64,000 nt of DNA from Winslowiella iniecta (GCF_001267535.1 NZ_JRXE01000013.1:38398-102397), one strand, 5' to 3'. Numbered from the stretch's first letter, positions 28,582 through 38,452 are shown. A program made the numbers and translations. Notes: a model not told the origin generated them from the sequence alone.

Positions 28582-28704
28582 GTGCCTCACTCTTTTACTG
28601 CTAAACCCACTCTGTTGACCCGTTCTGCATCGGCAAGGCTGCTGTTAAGTCTGATTCCGATTGCCTTGCTGTGTGCGGCGCTTTGCTGGGCAATTTCATC
28701 ATGA
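28582..28704 (+). CDS. Putative 40-residue membrane micropeptide leading the zinc operon
   Basis: A GTG-started frame of 40 codons, 22 bases after the Zur-type box. It has a basic N-terminal half (MPHSFTAKPTLLTRSASAR) followed by one hydrophobic segment (about 20-38, LLLSLIPIALLCAALCW) and ends in ISS. Its TGA overlaps the ATG of the ATPase gene as ATGA, and the ATPase start has no obvious Shine-Dalgarno of its own, so translational coupling is plausible. The ribosome site of the GTG is weak (TGGAT). Not recognised; it could be a leader for coupling, a small transporter subunit, or chance. Confidence 0.5.
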   Translation: MPHSFTAKPTLLTRSASARLLLSLIPIALLCAALCWAISS

Positions 28705-29378
28705 TTAGCCTGGAAAAATTACAGGCGGGATATCGTCATCAGGCGGTAACACCGCCGATCAGTGGACGCTTTGCACCCGGCTCGATGACCGCACTGGTCG
28801 GTGCCAACGGCTGCGGTAAATCAACCTTATTAAAAACCCTCGCCGGTTTGTTGCCGCCGGTTAGCGGTGCATACCAGTTATCGCTGCCGGCGTCCGCGGT
28901 CGGCTGGCTACCGCAGCAGTCGGAAATTGAGCGCCAGTTCCCGATCACCGTGTTTGATCTGGTGGCGATGGGGTGCTGGCAGCGCACCGGCTGGTTTGGC
29001 TGCATCGGCCGCCAGCTGCGTCAGGAGATTATGCAAGCCCTGCGCACGGTGAAAATGGACGACTTTGCCGATGCGCAACCGGGGATGTTGTCTGGTGGCC
29101 AGTTGCAGCGCGTGCTGTTTGCCCGTTTGCTGATGCAGCAGGCCTCGCTGCTGTTGCTGGATGAGCCGTTTACCGGCATTGACAGCCAGACCGTTGCGCT
29201 GCTGCTGGATTTACTTGCCGAGCGCCACCGTCAGGGCTGCACCTTAATCGTGGTACTGCACGATATGAGTATGGTGGATGCCTGTTTCCCGCAGGTTTTG
29301 CGCTTACAGCCGGATGAGGCCGAGTGGCGTTCACGTCGCGTGCAGGCCGCGCCACTGCAACAGGTGGGAGGTCGGTAA
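28701..29378 (+). CDS. Zinc/manganese-type ABC importer, ATPase subunit
   Basis: 225 residues from the ATG at 28701 (MISLEKLQAGY). Walker A is GANGCGKST, signature LSGGQLQR, Walker B LLLLDEPFTGID and switch His in VVLHDMS. It is closest in pattern to ATPases of the cluster-9 metal family (ZnuC, AztA, YfeB type). It is part of an ATPase-permease-binding protein operon under a Zur-like box, so zinc is the likely cargo. Its stop overlaps the permease start (TAATG). Confidence 0.88.
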   Translation: MISLEKLQAGYRHQAVTPPISGRFAPGSMTALVGANGCGKSTLLKTLAGLLPPVSGAYQLSLPASAVGWLPQQSEIERQFPITVFDLVAMGCWQRTGWFGCIGRQLRQEIMQALRTVKMDDFADAQPGMLSGGQLQRVLFARLLMQQASLLLLDEPFTGIDSQTVALLLDLLAERHRQGCTLIVVLHDMSMVDACFPQVLRLQPDEAEWRSRRVQAAPLQQVGGR

Positions 29379-30253
29379 TGGTTATCCCGCTGCTGCAACC
29401 TTTTATCGAATTTGGCTTTATGCGCCGTGCGCTGGTGGCCTGTATTGCGTTATCGATTAGCGCCACTCCGTTAGGGGTGTTTTTACTGCTGCGCCGCATG
29501 AGTCTGGTGGGCGATGCGTTATCCCATGCGGTGTTACCGGGCGCGGCGATTGGCTATCTGATTTCCGGCTTGTCGCTGGTGGCGATGGGCGTTGGTGGCT
29601 TTATCGCCGGTTTATCGGTCGCGCTGCTTTCGGGGGCAGTCAGTCGCTTCACGCCGCTGCGTGAAGACGCCAGCTTTGCCGGATTCTATCTCGGATCGCT
29701 GGCGTTAGGCGTCACGCTGGTGTCGCTGCGTGGCTCGAGCGTCGATCTGCTGCACGTGCTGTTTGGATCGCTACTGGCGGTCGACAATCAGTCGATCCTG
29801 CTGGTGGGCGCTATCGCCGCAATCACCCTGATGGCGCTGGCGTTGATTTATCGGCCACTGGTTATCGATGCCTTCGATGCCAGCTTTCTGCGGGCGCAAA
29901 GCCGCTGGAGCTCACCGCTGGTTAACGGCATTTTTCTGGTGCTGGTGGTGATGAATCTGGTGGCCGGGTTTCAGGTGCTTGGCACCTTAATGTCAGTCGG
30001 GCTGATGATGTTGCCCGCCACCAGTGCTCGTTTCTGGAGCATCCGCCTGCCAGGCATGCTGGCCGCCGCGATTATTCTGGCGCTGATCGCCAGCTTCAGC
30101 GGTCTGTTCGCCTCATTTTATCTCTCACTGCCTGCCGGTCCGGCGGTGGTGCTGAGTGCAGCAATACTGTTTTTTATTTCGATTTTGATGGGGCCTCGCG
30201 GTGGCTTAATTAGCAGCCGCCGTTTTTTATCGACAGGTAAGGAGAAAGTATGA
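29378..30253 (+). CDS. Zinc/manganese-type ABC importer, permease subunit
   Basis: 291-residue membrane protein with about eight transmembrane helices, of the ZnuB/AztB type. The early cytoplasmic motif FLLLRRMSLVGDALSHAVLPGAAIGY is characteristic of cluster-9 permeases. The starting ATG overlaps the ATPase stop, and the stop overlaps the binding-protein start (ATGA). The longer frame from 29324 lies inside the ATPase gene and is not supported. Confidence 0.9.
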   Translation: MVIPLLQPFIEFGFMRRALVACIALSISATPLGVFLLLRRMSLVGDALSHAVLPGAAIGYLISGLSLVAMGVGGFIAGLSVALLSGAVSRFTPLREDASFAGFYLGSLALGVTLVSLRGSSVDLLHVLFGSLLAVDNQSILLVGAIAAITLMALALIYRPLVIDAFDASFLRAQSRWSSPLVNGIFLVLVVMNLVAGFQVLGTLMSVGLMMLPATSARFWSIRLPGMLAAAIILALIASFSGLFASFYLSLPAGPAVVLSAAILFFISILMGPRGGLISSRRFLSTGKEKV

Positions 30254-31128
30254 AGAAGTTACCGATGGCGCTGGCTTTAGCCGCGCTGCTCAGCAGCCCA
30301 CTGGCGCTGGCAAAAACGGTCGAAACCGTGGCCAGCTTTAGCGTACTAGCGGATATCGTGCAGCAGGTGGGGGGCGAACACGTCAGAGTGAGAAGCCTGG
30401 TCGGGCCAAACGGCGATCCGCACAGCTTTGAACCCACGCCACAGGACAGCCTGGCGCTGTCAAAAGCGCAGGTCGTCTTTGTCAGCGGTCTGGGGCTGGA
30501 AGGCTGGATGGATCGACTGGTCACCGCCTCGGGCTATCAGGGCAAGGTGGTGGTGGCTTCAAAGGGTATCGACACGCGCCAAATGGCAGAGGACGGTGAA
30601 ACCATTACCGATCCGCACGGCTGGAACAGTATGCATAACGGTGTGGTGTATGCCACCAACGTCATGAATGCGCTGATCGCGGCCGACCCGGATGATGCCG
30701 ACTATTTCCGTCAGCACGGCGCAGCGTACATCAGCCAGCTTAATCAACTGGATAGCTGGGCGCAGCAGACCTTTGCCGCCATTCCTGAAACGAAGCGTAA
30801 GGTGCTGACCAGCCACGATGCATTTGGCTATTTCGGCCAGCGTTATGGCGTGCGTTTTCTCGCACCGGTCGGGTTTTCTACCGAGTCGGAAGCCAGTGCC
30901 AGTGATGTCGCGGCATTAATTAAGCAGCTAAAAGCCGAGAAGATTCACGCCTGGTTTATTGAGAATCAAACCGATCCACGACTGGTAAAACAGATTGCGG
31001 CGGCAACCGGTGCGCAGCAGGGCGGAGAGCTGTATCCCGAAGCGTTATCGGAGAAGGATGGGCCAGCCGCCAGCTATATTGCGGCATTTAAACATAACGT
31101 AACAGCGATTGCCGGCAGTATGAAGTAA
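30250..31128 (+). CDS. Zinc/manganese-type ABC importer, periplasmic binding protein
   Basis: 292 residues with a signal peptide cleaved after ALA (about residue 21). Cluster A-I metal-binding protein. Likely ligands are His58 (GDPHSFEPTP), His123 (DPHGWNS), His189 (TSHDAFGYF) and an acidic residue near 264 (LYPEALS). The His-rich loop typical of ZnuA is missing, which places it nearer AztC/MntA-like proteins. Zinc is inferred from the Zur-like operator and from the facing rpmE2-rpmJ2 pair; manganese cannot be excluded by sequence alone. Confidence 0.88.
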   Translation: MKKLPMALALAALLSSPLALAKTVETVASFSVLADIVQQVGGEHVRVRSLVGPNGDPHSFEPTPQDSLALSKAQVVFVSGLGLEGWMDRLVTASGYQGKVVVASKGIDTRQMAEDGETITDPHGWNSMHNGVVYATNVMNALIAADPDDADYFRQHGAAYISQLNQLDSWAQQTFAAIPETKRKVLTSHDAFGYFGQRYGVRFLAPVGFSTESEASASDVAALIKQLKAEKIHAWFIENQTDPRLVKQIAAATGAQQGGELYPEALSEKDGPAASYIAAFKHNVTAIAGSMK

Positions 31129-31129
31129 T

Positions 31130-31158
31130 AAAAAAGGGCCGGATGGGAAGTCCGGCCC
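31130..31158 (-). terminator. Terminator of rpmE2-rpmJ2
   Basis: Perfect 8-bp stem GGGCCGGA / TCCGGCCC with a 7-base loop. An A run on the + strand gives six U on the minus-strand transcript. It also lies just after the binding-protein gene of the zinc cluster but has no T run in that direction. Confidence 0.82.
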
Positions 31159-31183
31159 AAAAGGACAATATGACACAACAACA

Positions 31184-31324
31184 CTATCGTTTTTTCTTTC
31201 TACCCTGAACCGCTTTAAAGCGTGGGTTAGTCTTGCAAATCACATAGATGCGACCGTGGCGACGCACTACCTTGCAATCTTTATGACGCTTTTTGGCTGA
31301 ACGTAATGAACTCAGTACCTGCAT
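31184..31324 (-). CDS. rpmJ2: Zinc-independent 50S ribosomal protein L36 paralogue (YkgO type)
   Basis: 46 residues, same length as YkgO; the normal L36 is shorter. It reads [18 protein letters not shown]...[21 protein letters not shown]. Only two Cys remain (17 and 30) instead of the full Cys3His zinc site, so this is the C-minus form. These paralogues replace the zinc-containing protein under zinc starvation and free its zinc. It lies 9 bp after rpmE2 in one operon under a Zur-like box. Confidence 0.95.
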   Translation of the reverse strand: MQVLSSLRSAKKRHKDCKVVRRHGRIYVICKTNPRFKAVQGRKKKR

Positions 31325-31333
31325 GATGGCCCC

Positions 31334-31594
31334 TTACTTGTTGCTGTTACCGAGGAAACTGCCAAAGCGCTTATTAAAGCGAGCCGCACTCCCTTCCTTG
31401 TTGAACTCTTTCTGCTTGCCGGTGTAATACGCATGGGAAGCAGAAGAGACATCAAGGGTGACGTAGGGGTAAGTGGCCCCTTCAAATTCAACGGTACGGT
31501 CGGTTTTGATGGTCGACCCGACTTTGAAATAGTGATCGGCGCTGGTGTCATGAAAAATTACCGGGCGATAGTGGGGATGAATATCAGCTTTCAT
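31334..31594 (-). CDS. rpmE2: Zinc-independent 50S ribosomal protein L31 type B (YkgM)
   Basis: 86 residues from the ATG at 31594, [23 protein letters not shown], the type-B N-terminus. The CxxC zinc motifs of type-A L31 are absent. It takes the place of zinc-bound L31 when zinc is scarce and Zur is inactive. First gene of the rpmE2-rpmJ2 operon; the Zur-like box stands 15 bases upstream of the start. Confidence 0.96.
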   Translation of the reverse strand: MKADIHPHYRPVIFHDTSADHYFKVGSTIKTDRTVEFEGATYPYVTLDVSSASHAYYTGKQKEFNKEGSAARFNKRFGSFLGNSNK

Positions 31595-31608
31595 GGTGGC
31601 TCCAAAAG

Positions 31609-31626
31609 ATATGTTATAACATAACA
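31609..31626 (-). promoter_or_regulatory. Zur-type operator of rpmE2-rpmJ2
   Basis: On the minus strand the 18 bases are identical to the box at 28542-28559, with the core dyad ATGTTA-TAACAT. The position directly before rpmE2 matches known Zur control of ykgM. Confidence 0.85.
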
Positions 31627-31672
31627 ATTATTATGCGCACCTCTGAGATGAAATGCAACCCGATCTGCGGGC

Positions 31673-31700
31673 AAAAAAAAGAGGCCGCATTTGCGGCCTC
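31673..31700 (-). terminator. Terminator of acrAB
   Basis: Stem GAGGCCGC / GCGGCCTC (8 bp, plus one A-T pair) with an A run of eight on the + strand, giving eight U on the minus-strand transcript, 20 bp after the acrB stop. Confidence 0.9.
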
Positions 31701-31719
31701 TGTTCATCACGGTTGAAAC

Positions 31720-34700
31720 TTAGTGATCTTGCTGTTTATGCTCGACGGGATGCCCGTGTTCAAGTTCTTCTTTGTGTTTACTGAAGCGGCGACGAACCAC
31801 CACGAAGAACACCGGTACGAAGAAGATTGCCAGTACCGTTGCGGTGACCATGCCGCCCATTACGCCAGTACCTACGGCGTTTTGAGAACCGGAACCTGCA
31901 CCGGTACTGATGGTCAGTGGCAGTACCCCGAGGATAAACGCCAGTGAGGTCATCAGAATCGGACGTAAACGCATACGAACCGCTTCCAGCGTCGACTCTA
32001 CCAGGCCTTTGCCTTCTTTCTCCATCAGGTCTTTGGCGAATTCAACGATCAATATCGCATTCTTCGCCGACAAGCCAATGGTTGTCAGCAGGCCCACCAC
32101 AAAGTAAACGTCGTTACTGAGACCACGCAGGGTGGTAAACAGCAGCGCACCGATAACCCCGAGCGGTACAACCAGCATAACCGCAAACGGAATTGACCAG
32201 CTTTCATACAGTGCCGCCAGACAGAGGAACACCACAATCAGCGAGATGGCATACAGGGCAGGGGCCTGGTTACCGGACAGACGTTCCTGATAGGACATAC
32301 CGGTCCAGTCATAGCCGATGCCGCTTGGCAGTTTAGACGCCAGCTCTTCCATCAGGTTCATCGCGTCGCCGGAGCTTTTGCCTGTGGCCGCCTGGCCGAG
32401 GATCTCCATCGATGGTAAGCCGTTATAGCGTTCCAGACGTGGAGAACCGTACTCCCAACGCGCACTGGCAAAGGCATTAAACGAAACCATGCCACCACTG
32501 CTGTTACGCACATACCAGTTGCCGATGTCGCCTGGCAACATACGGTACGGCGCGTCACCCATGACGTACACTTTCTTCACGCGACCGCGGTCGATAAAGT
32601 CGTTGACGTAACTGCCGCCCCAGGAAGCCCCCAGCGTGGTGTTGATGTCAGAGATAGACACACCCAATGCCTGCGCTTTTTCCTGATCGATATCCAGCTT
32701 GAACTGCGGCGTATCTTCCAGACCGTTCGGACGCACACCGACCAGCGTATCGCTGTGTTGCGCGATCATGCCGAGTAACTGGTTACGCGCCTGAGTCAGT
32801 TTTTCATGACCGAGGTTAGCCTGATCGATCAGCTGGAAGTCAAAACCGGTAGCAGTACCCAGCTCGACAATCGCCGGCAGGTTAAATGGAATCACCATCG
32901 CATCTTTGATAGTCGAGAGGGCACCCATTGCACGTCCGGCAATCGCCGGGACTTTATTTTCCGTACCAGAGCGCTCATCCCACGGCTTCAGACTGACGAA
33001 GGCGATACCGGTGTTCTGACCACGACCTGCAAAGCCAAAGCCGTTAACGGTAAACACTGAGCTGACGTTGGCTTTTTCTTTATTCAGGTAGTAATCCGTG
33101 ACCTGGTCAAGCACCTTCTGAGTACGCTCCTGAGTGGCACCCGCTGGCAGCTGAGCCATGGTCAGGAATACACCCTGGTCCTCTTCCGGCAGGAACGAGC
33201 TTGGCAGACGCAGGAACAGAAACGCCATGCCCACCACGATCAGCAGGTAGATCACCAGATAACGACCGGTGCTGCGAATGATATGGCCCACACTATCGGT
33301 ATAGTGATTGGTGCTCTTATCAAACATGCGGTTAAACCAGCCGAAGAAACCGGTGGTTTTACCATGGTCGCCTTTTTTAACCGGCTTCAGCATGGTGGCA
33401 CAGAGTGCCGGGGTCAGGATCAGTGCAACAATCACCGACAGCACCATCGCCGAAACGATAGTAATCGAGAACTGACGATAGATAACACCGGTTGAGCCGC
33501 CGAAGAAAGCCATCGGGATAAATACCGCCGACAGCACCAGCGCAATACCCACCAATGCACCCTGAATCTGGCCCATTGATTTACGCGTGGCTTCTTTCGG
33601 TGGCAACCCTTCTTCCACCATCACACGCTCGACGTTCTCCACCACCACGATGGCATCATCGACCAATAGCCCGATCGCCAGCACCAGACCAAACATCGTC
33701 AGGGTGTTTATCGAATAGCCAAAGGCGTTGATAATCGCAAAGGTACCGAGCAGAACCACCGGAACCGCAATCGTTGGGATCAGCGTTGCGCGGAAGTTTT
33801 GCAGGAACAGGTACATTACCAGGAACACCAGCACGATCGCTTCAACCAGGGTTTTCACCACTTCATTGATAGAGATCTTAACGAATGGCGTGGTGTCGTA
33901 CGGGTAAACCACCTGCAAGCCTGACGGGAAGAACGGTTCCAGTTCAGCCAGTTGCGCTTTTACCGCGGCGGCGGTATCCAGCGCGTTGGCACCGGTAGCC
34001 AGTTTAATCCCCAGACCGGAAGCCGGCTGGCCATTATAACGGGCAATGATCTCGTAGTTCTCGCCGCCCAGCTCGATTCTCGCGACATCACGCAGGCGCA
34101 CCTGCGAACCATCTTCGTTGACTTTCAGCAAAATTTTGCCGAACTCATCGGTAGAGGTCAGACGGGTTTGCGCAATGATCGAGGCGTTCAGCTGCTGGCC
34201 TTTCACCGGTGGCGTACCACCCAGCTGACCGGCTGCAACCTGCGAGTTCTGGTTATTAATGGCGCTAATCACATCAACCGGAGTCAATGCGTAGTTGTTC
34301 AGCTTGTGCGGATCCATCCAGATACGCATCGCATACTGCGCACCAAATAGCTGAGTATCACCAACGCCGTTAACGCGACTGATGGGGTCTTTAATGTTGG
34401 AGCCAACGTAGTCCGAAATATCGTTCTGCGTCATGCTGCCGTCAGTGTTGATAAAACCCGCCACCATCAAGAAGCTGCTGGAGGATTTCTGAACCCTGAT
34501 CCCCTGTTGCTGGACTTCCTGCGGCAGCAGCGGCGTTGCCAGTTGCAGTTTGTTCTGCACCTGAACCTGGGCGATATCCGGATCGGTACCCGATTCGAAG
34601 GTAATCGTCAGCGTAACTGTACCTGAGGAGTCACTGCTGGAACTCATATACATCTGGCCATCAAGGCCATTCATATTCTGTTCGATGACCTGCGTGACGG

Positions 34701-34878
34701 AGTCCTGCAAGGTTTTTGCATCCGCACCTGGGTAGGTTGCTGTGATCTCAATGGCAGGTGGAGCAACATTAGGATATTGCTCAATCGGCAGTTTGAGAAT
34801 CGACAGCGCACCCGCCAGCATGATGATGATGGCGATGACCCATGCGAATATGGGGCGATCGATAAAGAACTTAGCCAT
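31720..34878 (-). CDS. acrB: Multidrug efflux RND transporter AcrB
   Basis: Inner-membrane pump of 1052 residues (E. coli 1049). It works with AcrA and TolC to expel drugs, bile salts and dyes, driven by protons. The N-terminus [17 protein letters not shown] and the proton-relay pair Asp-Asp in [20 protein letters not shown] are seen. RND repeats with two large periplasmic loops and 12 helices are evident. The C-terminal tail is acidic and His-rich. It follows acrA after 17 bp in the same operon, and a strong terminator closes it. Confidence 0.97.
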   Translation of the reverse strand: MAKFFIDRPIFAWVIAIIIMLAGALSILKLPIEQYPNVAPPAIEITATYPGADAKTLQDSVTQVIEQNMNGLDGQMYMSSSSDSSGTVTLTITFESGTDPDIAQVQVQNKLQLATPLLPQEVQQQGIRVQKSSSSFLMVAGFINTDGSMTQNDISDYVGSNIKDPISRVNGVGDTQLFGAQYAMRIWMDPHKLNNYALTPVDVISAINNQNSQVAAGQLGGTPPVKGQQLNASIIAQTRLTSTDEFGKILLKVNEDGSQVRLRDVARIELGGENYEIIARYNGQPASGLGIKLATGANALDTAAAVKAQLAELEPFFPSGLQVVYPYDTTPFVKISINEVVKTLVEAIVLVFLVMYLFLQNFRATLIPTIAVPVVLLGTFAIINAFGYSINTLTMFGLVLAIGLLVDDAIVVVENVERVMVEEGLPPKEATRKSMGQIQGALVGIALVLSAVFIPMAFFGGSTGVIYRQFSITIVSAMVLSVIVALILTPALCATMLKPVKKGDHGKTTGFFGWFNRMFDKSTNHYTDSVGHIIRSTGRYLVIYLLIVVGMAFLFLRLPSSFLPEEDQGVFLTMAQLPAGATQERTQKVLDQVTDYYLNKEKANVSSVFTVNGFGFAGRGQNTGIAFVSLKPWDERSGTENKVPAIAGRAMGALSTIKDAMVIPFNLPAIVELGTATGFDFQLIDQANLGHEKLTQARNQLLGMIAQHSDTLVGVRPNGLEDTPQFKLDIDQEKAQALGVSISDINTTLGASWGGSYVNDFIDRGRVKKVYVMGDAPYRMLPGDIGNWYVRNSSGGMVSFNAFASARWEYGSPRLERYNGLPSMEILGQAATGKSSGDAMNLMEELASKLPSGIGYDWTGMSYQERLSGNQAPALYAISLIVVFLCLAALYESWSIPFAVMLVVPLGVIGALLFTTLRGLSNDVYFVVGLLTTIGLSAKNAILIVEFAKDLMEKEGKGLVESTLEAVRMRLRPILMTSLAFILGVLPLTISTGAGSGSQNAVGTGVMGGMVTATVLAIFFVPVFFVVVRRRFSKHKEELEHGHPVEHKQQDH

Positions 34879-34895
34879 GTATCAGCGGCTCCTGT

Positions 34896-36092
34896 TTAAG
34901 ACTTCGTTGGTTCAGACTGCTGCTGAGAATCTTGTTTCTTCGCGTCGTCTGCACTCACTTCCTGCGGAGTCACCTGAGCGCCAGGTTTAGCACGCTGAAT
35001 ACCGGTAACAATCACGCGATCGCCATCTTTCAGACCCGCTGAAACCAACCACTTATCACCAATCGCCTGGTCAGCGGTCAGCTTGCGCACTTCCACTTTA
35101 TTGTCCTGACCGACAACCATTGCGGTGGCATCACCGGTTGGCGTGCGCGTCACACCTTGCTGTGGAACCAGCAGGGCGTTCGGGTTGGTGCCTTCATCCA
35201 GACGAGCACGGACAAACATACCTGGCAGCAGCTTTTGATCAGGGTTAGGGAACACGGCACGCAGGGTAATTGAACCGGTGGTCTCATCTACCGTCACATC
35301 AGAGAATTCTAATGTTCCCGCCTGAGCGTAAGTATTACCATCTTGCGTTAACAGCTTGACGCTGGCTTTGCCGTCATTCTGTTTCAGTTTGCCGGATTCC
35401 AGCTCCTGACGCAGGCGCAAGAAATCTTCGCTGGATTGCGTCACATCGACATAGATCGGGTCAAGTTGCTGCACGGTTGCCAGCGCGGTGGTTTGACCGC
35501 TCTGCACCAGCGCACCTTCGGTGACGGAAGATTTGCCAATTCGTCCGCTAATCGGTGAGGTCACTTTGGTATAAGCGAGGTTAATACGCGCGCTTTCAAC
35601 ATTGGCTTTAGCTGCCTGAACGGCCGCAGCAGTCTGGCTCTGGGTTGCAATCGCCTGGTCGTAATCTTGCTGACTGATATATTGGGTGCCCAGCAGAGGC
35701 TTATAGCGTTTCACCGTGACAGCGGCGATTTGCGCGTTCGCCTGTGCCTGCGCGAGATCGCCTTTGGCGCTGTCATACGCCGCCTGATAGGTCGCCGGAT
35801 CGATCTGATACAGGGATTCCCCTGCTTTAATATCACTTCCCTCAACGAAATTTCGTTTCAAAATAATGCCCGAAACCTGTGGGCGCACTTCCGCAACGCG
35901 GTAAGAAGAGGTTCTTCCCGGCAGGTCGGTGGTCATTTTCAACGGCGCACTTTTCAGGGTGATAATGCCGACTTCTGGTGCTTGTTGCTGGCCGGCTCCC
36001 TGGGATTTATTTTCATCACATCCTGTTAGCACTAAGCTGCCTGAGAGCATCAGGACGGCCGCCAGAGGCGTTAACCCTCTGTATTTGTTCAT
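34896..36092 (-). CDS. acrA: Periplasmic adaptor AcrA of the AcrAB-TolC pump
   Basis: 398-residue membrane fusion protein, lipoprotein by its signal LVLTGC (Cys25), so anchored to the inner membrane. Barrel-sandwich (lipoyl) half-motifs flank the alpha-hairpin (GDLAQAQANAQIAAVTVKRY ... AAAVQAAKANVESARINLAYT). The beta-barrel and membrane-proximal domains follow. The C-terminal tail is rich in Lys/Gln/Ser. First gene of acrAB, divergent from the repressor gene acrR across a dyad operator. Confidence 0.97.
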   Translation of the reverse strand: MNKYRGLTPLAAVLMLSGSLVLTGCDENKSQGAGQQQAPEVGIITLKSAPLKMTTDLPGRTSSYRVAEVRPQVSGIILKRNFVEGSDIKAGESLYQIDPATYQAAYDSAKGDLAQAQANAQIAAVTVKRYKPLLGTQYISQQDYDQAIATQSQTAAAVQAAKANVESARINLAYTKVTSPISGRIGKSSVTEGALVQSGQTTALATVQQLDPIYVDVTQSSEDFLRLRQELESGKLKQNDGKASVKLLTQDGNTYAQAGTLEFSDVTVDETTGSITLRAVFPNPDQKLLPGMFVRARLDEGTNPNALLVPQQGVTRTPTGDATAMVVGQDNKVEVRKLTADQAIGDKWLVSAGLKDGDRVIVTGIQRAKPGAQVTPQEVSADDAKKQDSQQQSEPTKS

Positions 36093-36181
36093 AAATAAAC
36101 CTCGAGTGTCCGATATCGATTGTTCAATGGATCACAAACCGTTAAACCCATTGCTGCGTTTAAATTATGGTCGTGCTATGT

Positions 36182-36205
36182 TACATACATTCGCAAATGT
36201 ATGTA
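36182..36205. promoter_or_regulatory. AcrR operator between acrA and acrR
   Basis: Perfect 10-bp inverted repeat TACATACATT / AATGTATGTA around CGCA. This is the known AcrR operator sequence type in E. coli, differing only in the central bases. Located 29 bases before acrR, so it can repress both directions. Confidence 0.93.
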
Positions 36206-36233
36206 AATCTAACCTTTTGTAAATACCCCACTT

Positions 36234-36881
36234 ATGGCACGAAAAACCAAAGAACAAGCCCTTGAAACGCGGGGCCAAATCATTGATGCGGCAATTGCCC
36301 GGTTCTCTGAACATGGTGTCTCTGCAACGTCACTGGCGCATATCGCTCAGGCTGCCGGGGTGACGCGTGGTGCAATTTACTGGCATTTCAAAAACAAAGC
36401 CGACTTGTTGAATGAGATTTGGGCGCAGTCTGAGTCCGGAATGGAGGACTTAGAACATGAGTATCAAATAAAATACCCAGGCGATCCACTCTCCGTTATG
36501 CGCGCAATGCTTAACTATGTGTTTGAAGCCACAGCACGTGACCAGCGCAGAAGGTCACTTATGGAAATCATTTTCCACAAATGTGAGTTTGTCGGTGAAA
36601 TGACAACTCTGCAAATGGTGCAGCAAAATTTATATCTGGAATGCTACGAAAAAATTGAAGAAGCGCTGCAAGATTGCATTGAACATCAACAGCTGCCGGC
36701 GGAACTGGATACCCGACGTGCGGCGGTGATTATTCGCGGTTACGTCAGCGGAATTATGGAAAACTGGCTGTTTATGCCGGAAAGCTTCGATCTGGCGGCG
36801 GACGCCCCATTGTTAGTGGAAACCCTGATCGAAATGCTGACCAGCAGCCCTTCGCTTCGCCAGTCTGTCAGCCGCGAATAA
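36234..36881 (+). CDS. acrR: TetR-family repressor AcrR
   Basis: 215 residues, E. coli length. The TetR helix-turn-helix is in [28 protein letters not shown]. The larger ligand domain begins with [27 protein letters not shown]. It represses acrAB and itself and is released by cationic dyes and drugs. It is convergent with rsmS, which ends one base after it. Confidence 0.97.
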   Translation: MARKTKEQALETRGQIIDAAIARFSEHGVSATSLAHIAQAAGVTRGAIYWHFKNKADLLNEIWAQSESGMEDLEHEYQIKYPGDPLSVMRAMLNYVFEATARDQRRRSLMEIIFHKCEFVGEMTTLQMVQQNLYLECYEKIEEALQDCIEHQQLPAELDTRRAAVIIRGYVSGIMENWLFMPESFDLAADAPLLVETLIEMLTSSPSLRQSVSRE

Positions 36882-36882
36882 T

Positions 36883-37029
36883 TTATGCCTGCGTCAGCTT
36901 ATTTTCGAAATCGCGTCTGATAATTTCCAGCGCGGCCAGCACCGTCTGTGGAGCCACCTGATTCTCTTCCAGTAGCATAATCAGATCGACCGCCAGTTTG
37001 ACTTCATCGGGGGCGTTTTCTAAAGACAT
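36883..37029 (-). CDS. rsmS: Small pleiotropic regulator RsmS (YbaM)
   Basis: 48 residues, [24 protein letters not shown]..., matching E. coli YbaM (53) along its length. The E. coli charged tail is shorter here. In Pectobacterium RsmS affects plant-virulence and secondary-metabolite genes through the Rsm pathway. Its stop lies one base after that of acrR. Confidence 0.93.
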   Translation of the reverse strand: MSLENAPDEVKLAVDLIMLLEENQVAPQTVLAALEIIRRDFENKLTQA

Positions 37030-37040
37030 CTTTGGCTCCG

Positions 37041-37286
37041 TTATAGACGTAACTTTTTGACCACCAGTAACATCAGCAGCGAACCGAGCAGCGCGAATAA
37101 CAGCGCCCGCGGATGCAGCAGCGTCAGCGAACCCCAGTTGAAGTAGCTGCTGATATAGCCGCCAATTAACCCACCAATCATCGCCAGCACCAGCGTTGGA
37201 ATTAAACCTCCTGGTCGGCCCGGAAAAAATTTACGTGCCACAAAACCGACCAGCAGGCCGATAATAATCCAGCTGACAATGCCCAT
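37041..37286 (-). CDS. GlsB/YeaQ/YmgE family small membrane protein
   Basis: 81 residues, Gly-rich with three predicted transmembrane helices. It starts [23 protein letters not shown] and has the family block [19 protein letters not shown]. The family is stress-associated (transglycosylase-associated in older names) but of unknown mechanism. It lies 11 bp upstream of rsmS on the same strand. Confidence 0.88.
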   Translation of the reverse strand: MGIVSWIIIGLLVGFVARKFFPGRPGGLIPTLVLAMIGGLIGGYISSYFNWGSLTLLHPRALLFALLGSLLMLLVVKKLRL

Positions 37287-37322
37287 TTCGATCCCCCCGA
37301 TGTCACCAGGCTGTGATTATAG

Positions 37323-37859
37323 TTAAAAACCCTGTTCGCGTTGAGCAACCTCGCGCTCAATCTCTTTCAGCGCCGCGCGACAGCGTTGTAAACGCGCTTC
37401 CAGCGCCACCATTTCTTGCTGCATTTTCTGCTGTTGCAGCAGCGTTTCCTGCTGTCCCAGCTGGCGCTCGCGCTCCATCAGCATTGCCAGCAGACGCCGC
37501 TCAAACTCATGATGATCGGCGAGTTTCTGCTGCAATTTTTCCGCCGGGCTTTGCTTCATGCCCTCCTGACGGCGCAGCGTCTGGGTGGCAACTTCACGCT
37601 GTAGTGCGCCAATTTGCAGCACCACCCGTTCCGCCAGCCAGCTGAGGCGCTCAGGATTGGCTCCGGCCACGCACTGTTTTAATTGTGCCAGAGTCTCCCG
37701 CACCTCCTGCAAATAGTCGCCCAGTCGGGTGCTCTGACAATGAAACAGCTGATTGTCAAAGCGCGCCCGGCGAGTGCGGCGTTCCGCCAGCGGCGAGACG
37801 CTGCTGGCCAGCTGATCGACGCGCGCATCCAGCTGTTGCAGTAAAAGGGTGCTTTTCAT
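37323..37859 (-). CDS. priC: Primosomal replication protein N'' (PriC)
   Basis: 178 residues, E. coli 175. PriC reloads DnaB at abandoned forks with gaps. The protein is helical and Arg/Gln/Leu-rich; the second half is a predicted coiled coil (EKLQQKLADHHEFERRLLAMLMERERQLGQQETLLQ region). Blocks FDNQLFHCQSTRLGDYLQEV and LSWLAERVVLQIGALQRE fit the family. Divergent from ybaN. Confidence 0.94.
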   Translation of the reverse strand: MKSTLLLQQLDARVDQLASSVSPLAERRTRRARFDNQLFHCQSTRLGDYLQEVRETLAQLKQCVAGANPERLSWLAERVVLQIGALQREVATQTLRRQEGMKQSPAEKLQQKLADHHEFERRLLAMLMERERQLGQQETLLQQQKMQQEMVALEARLQRCRAALKEIEREVAQREQGF

Positions 37860-37916
37860 TATAGATTCCGGTCACTGTGGTAAAGTAGTCGCAGTTCGAC
37901 GTATTCAGGTCACACT

Positions 37917-38294
37917 ATGCAGCGCATCTTACTCCTGGTTATTGGCTGGCTGGCAATTGTGCTCGGCACGCTTGGCATTATTTTACCATTGTTACCGACC
38001 ACGCCGTTTATTTTACTGGCGGCCTGGTGCTTTGCGCGCTCTTCACCGCGCTTTCACCACTGGTTATTGTATCGTTCATGGTTTGGCGGCTATATTCGTC
38101 ACTGGCAGCAGCATCGCGCCTTGCCACCGAAGGCGAAAGTCCGGGCGATACTGTTTATTGTCATCACCTTTGCTGTTTCATTGTGGCTGGTAAAAGTGTG
38201 GTGGCTACGCATTCTGCTGGCAACGATGCTCTGCGTACTGATCATCTTCATGCTGCGCCTGCCAGTTGTTGCCTCAGAGCAAGAAAATCGCTGA
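37917..38294 (+). CDS. ybaN: YbaN, DUF454 inner-membrane protein
   Basis: 125 residues with three to four transmembrane helices. The DUF454 hallmark LGTLGIILPLLPTTPFILLAAWCFARSS is present, and SWFGGYIRHW follows. Function unknown. It is 57 bp from divergent priC and upstream of apt. Confidence 0.95.
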   Translation: MQRILLLVIGWLAIVLGTLGIILPLLPTTPFILLAAWCFARSSPRFHHWLLYRSWFGGYIRHWQQHRALPPKAKVRAILFIVITFAVSLWLVKVWWLRILLATMLCVLIIFMLRLPVVASEQENR

Positions 38295-38452
38295 TTCAGC
38301 GGTTGATGGTTGCAATTATCCGGCACTTTGCTTAGATTTGAACGTTTTCGTGCGCGGCTCCCCTGTTTGACCACATCTCTCTCTGCGGCATAAGACTGCC
38401 AGAGAGGTTCGGAGCTGCGCGAGTCAGATTCGTTTTTACCAGGCATAACATT

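Noticed and set aside
37313-37645. 110-codon frame opposite priC
   Set aside because: Shadow of priC without a ribosome site or similarity.
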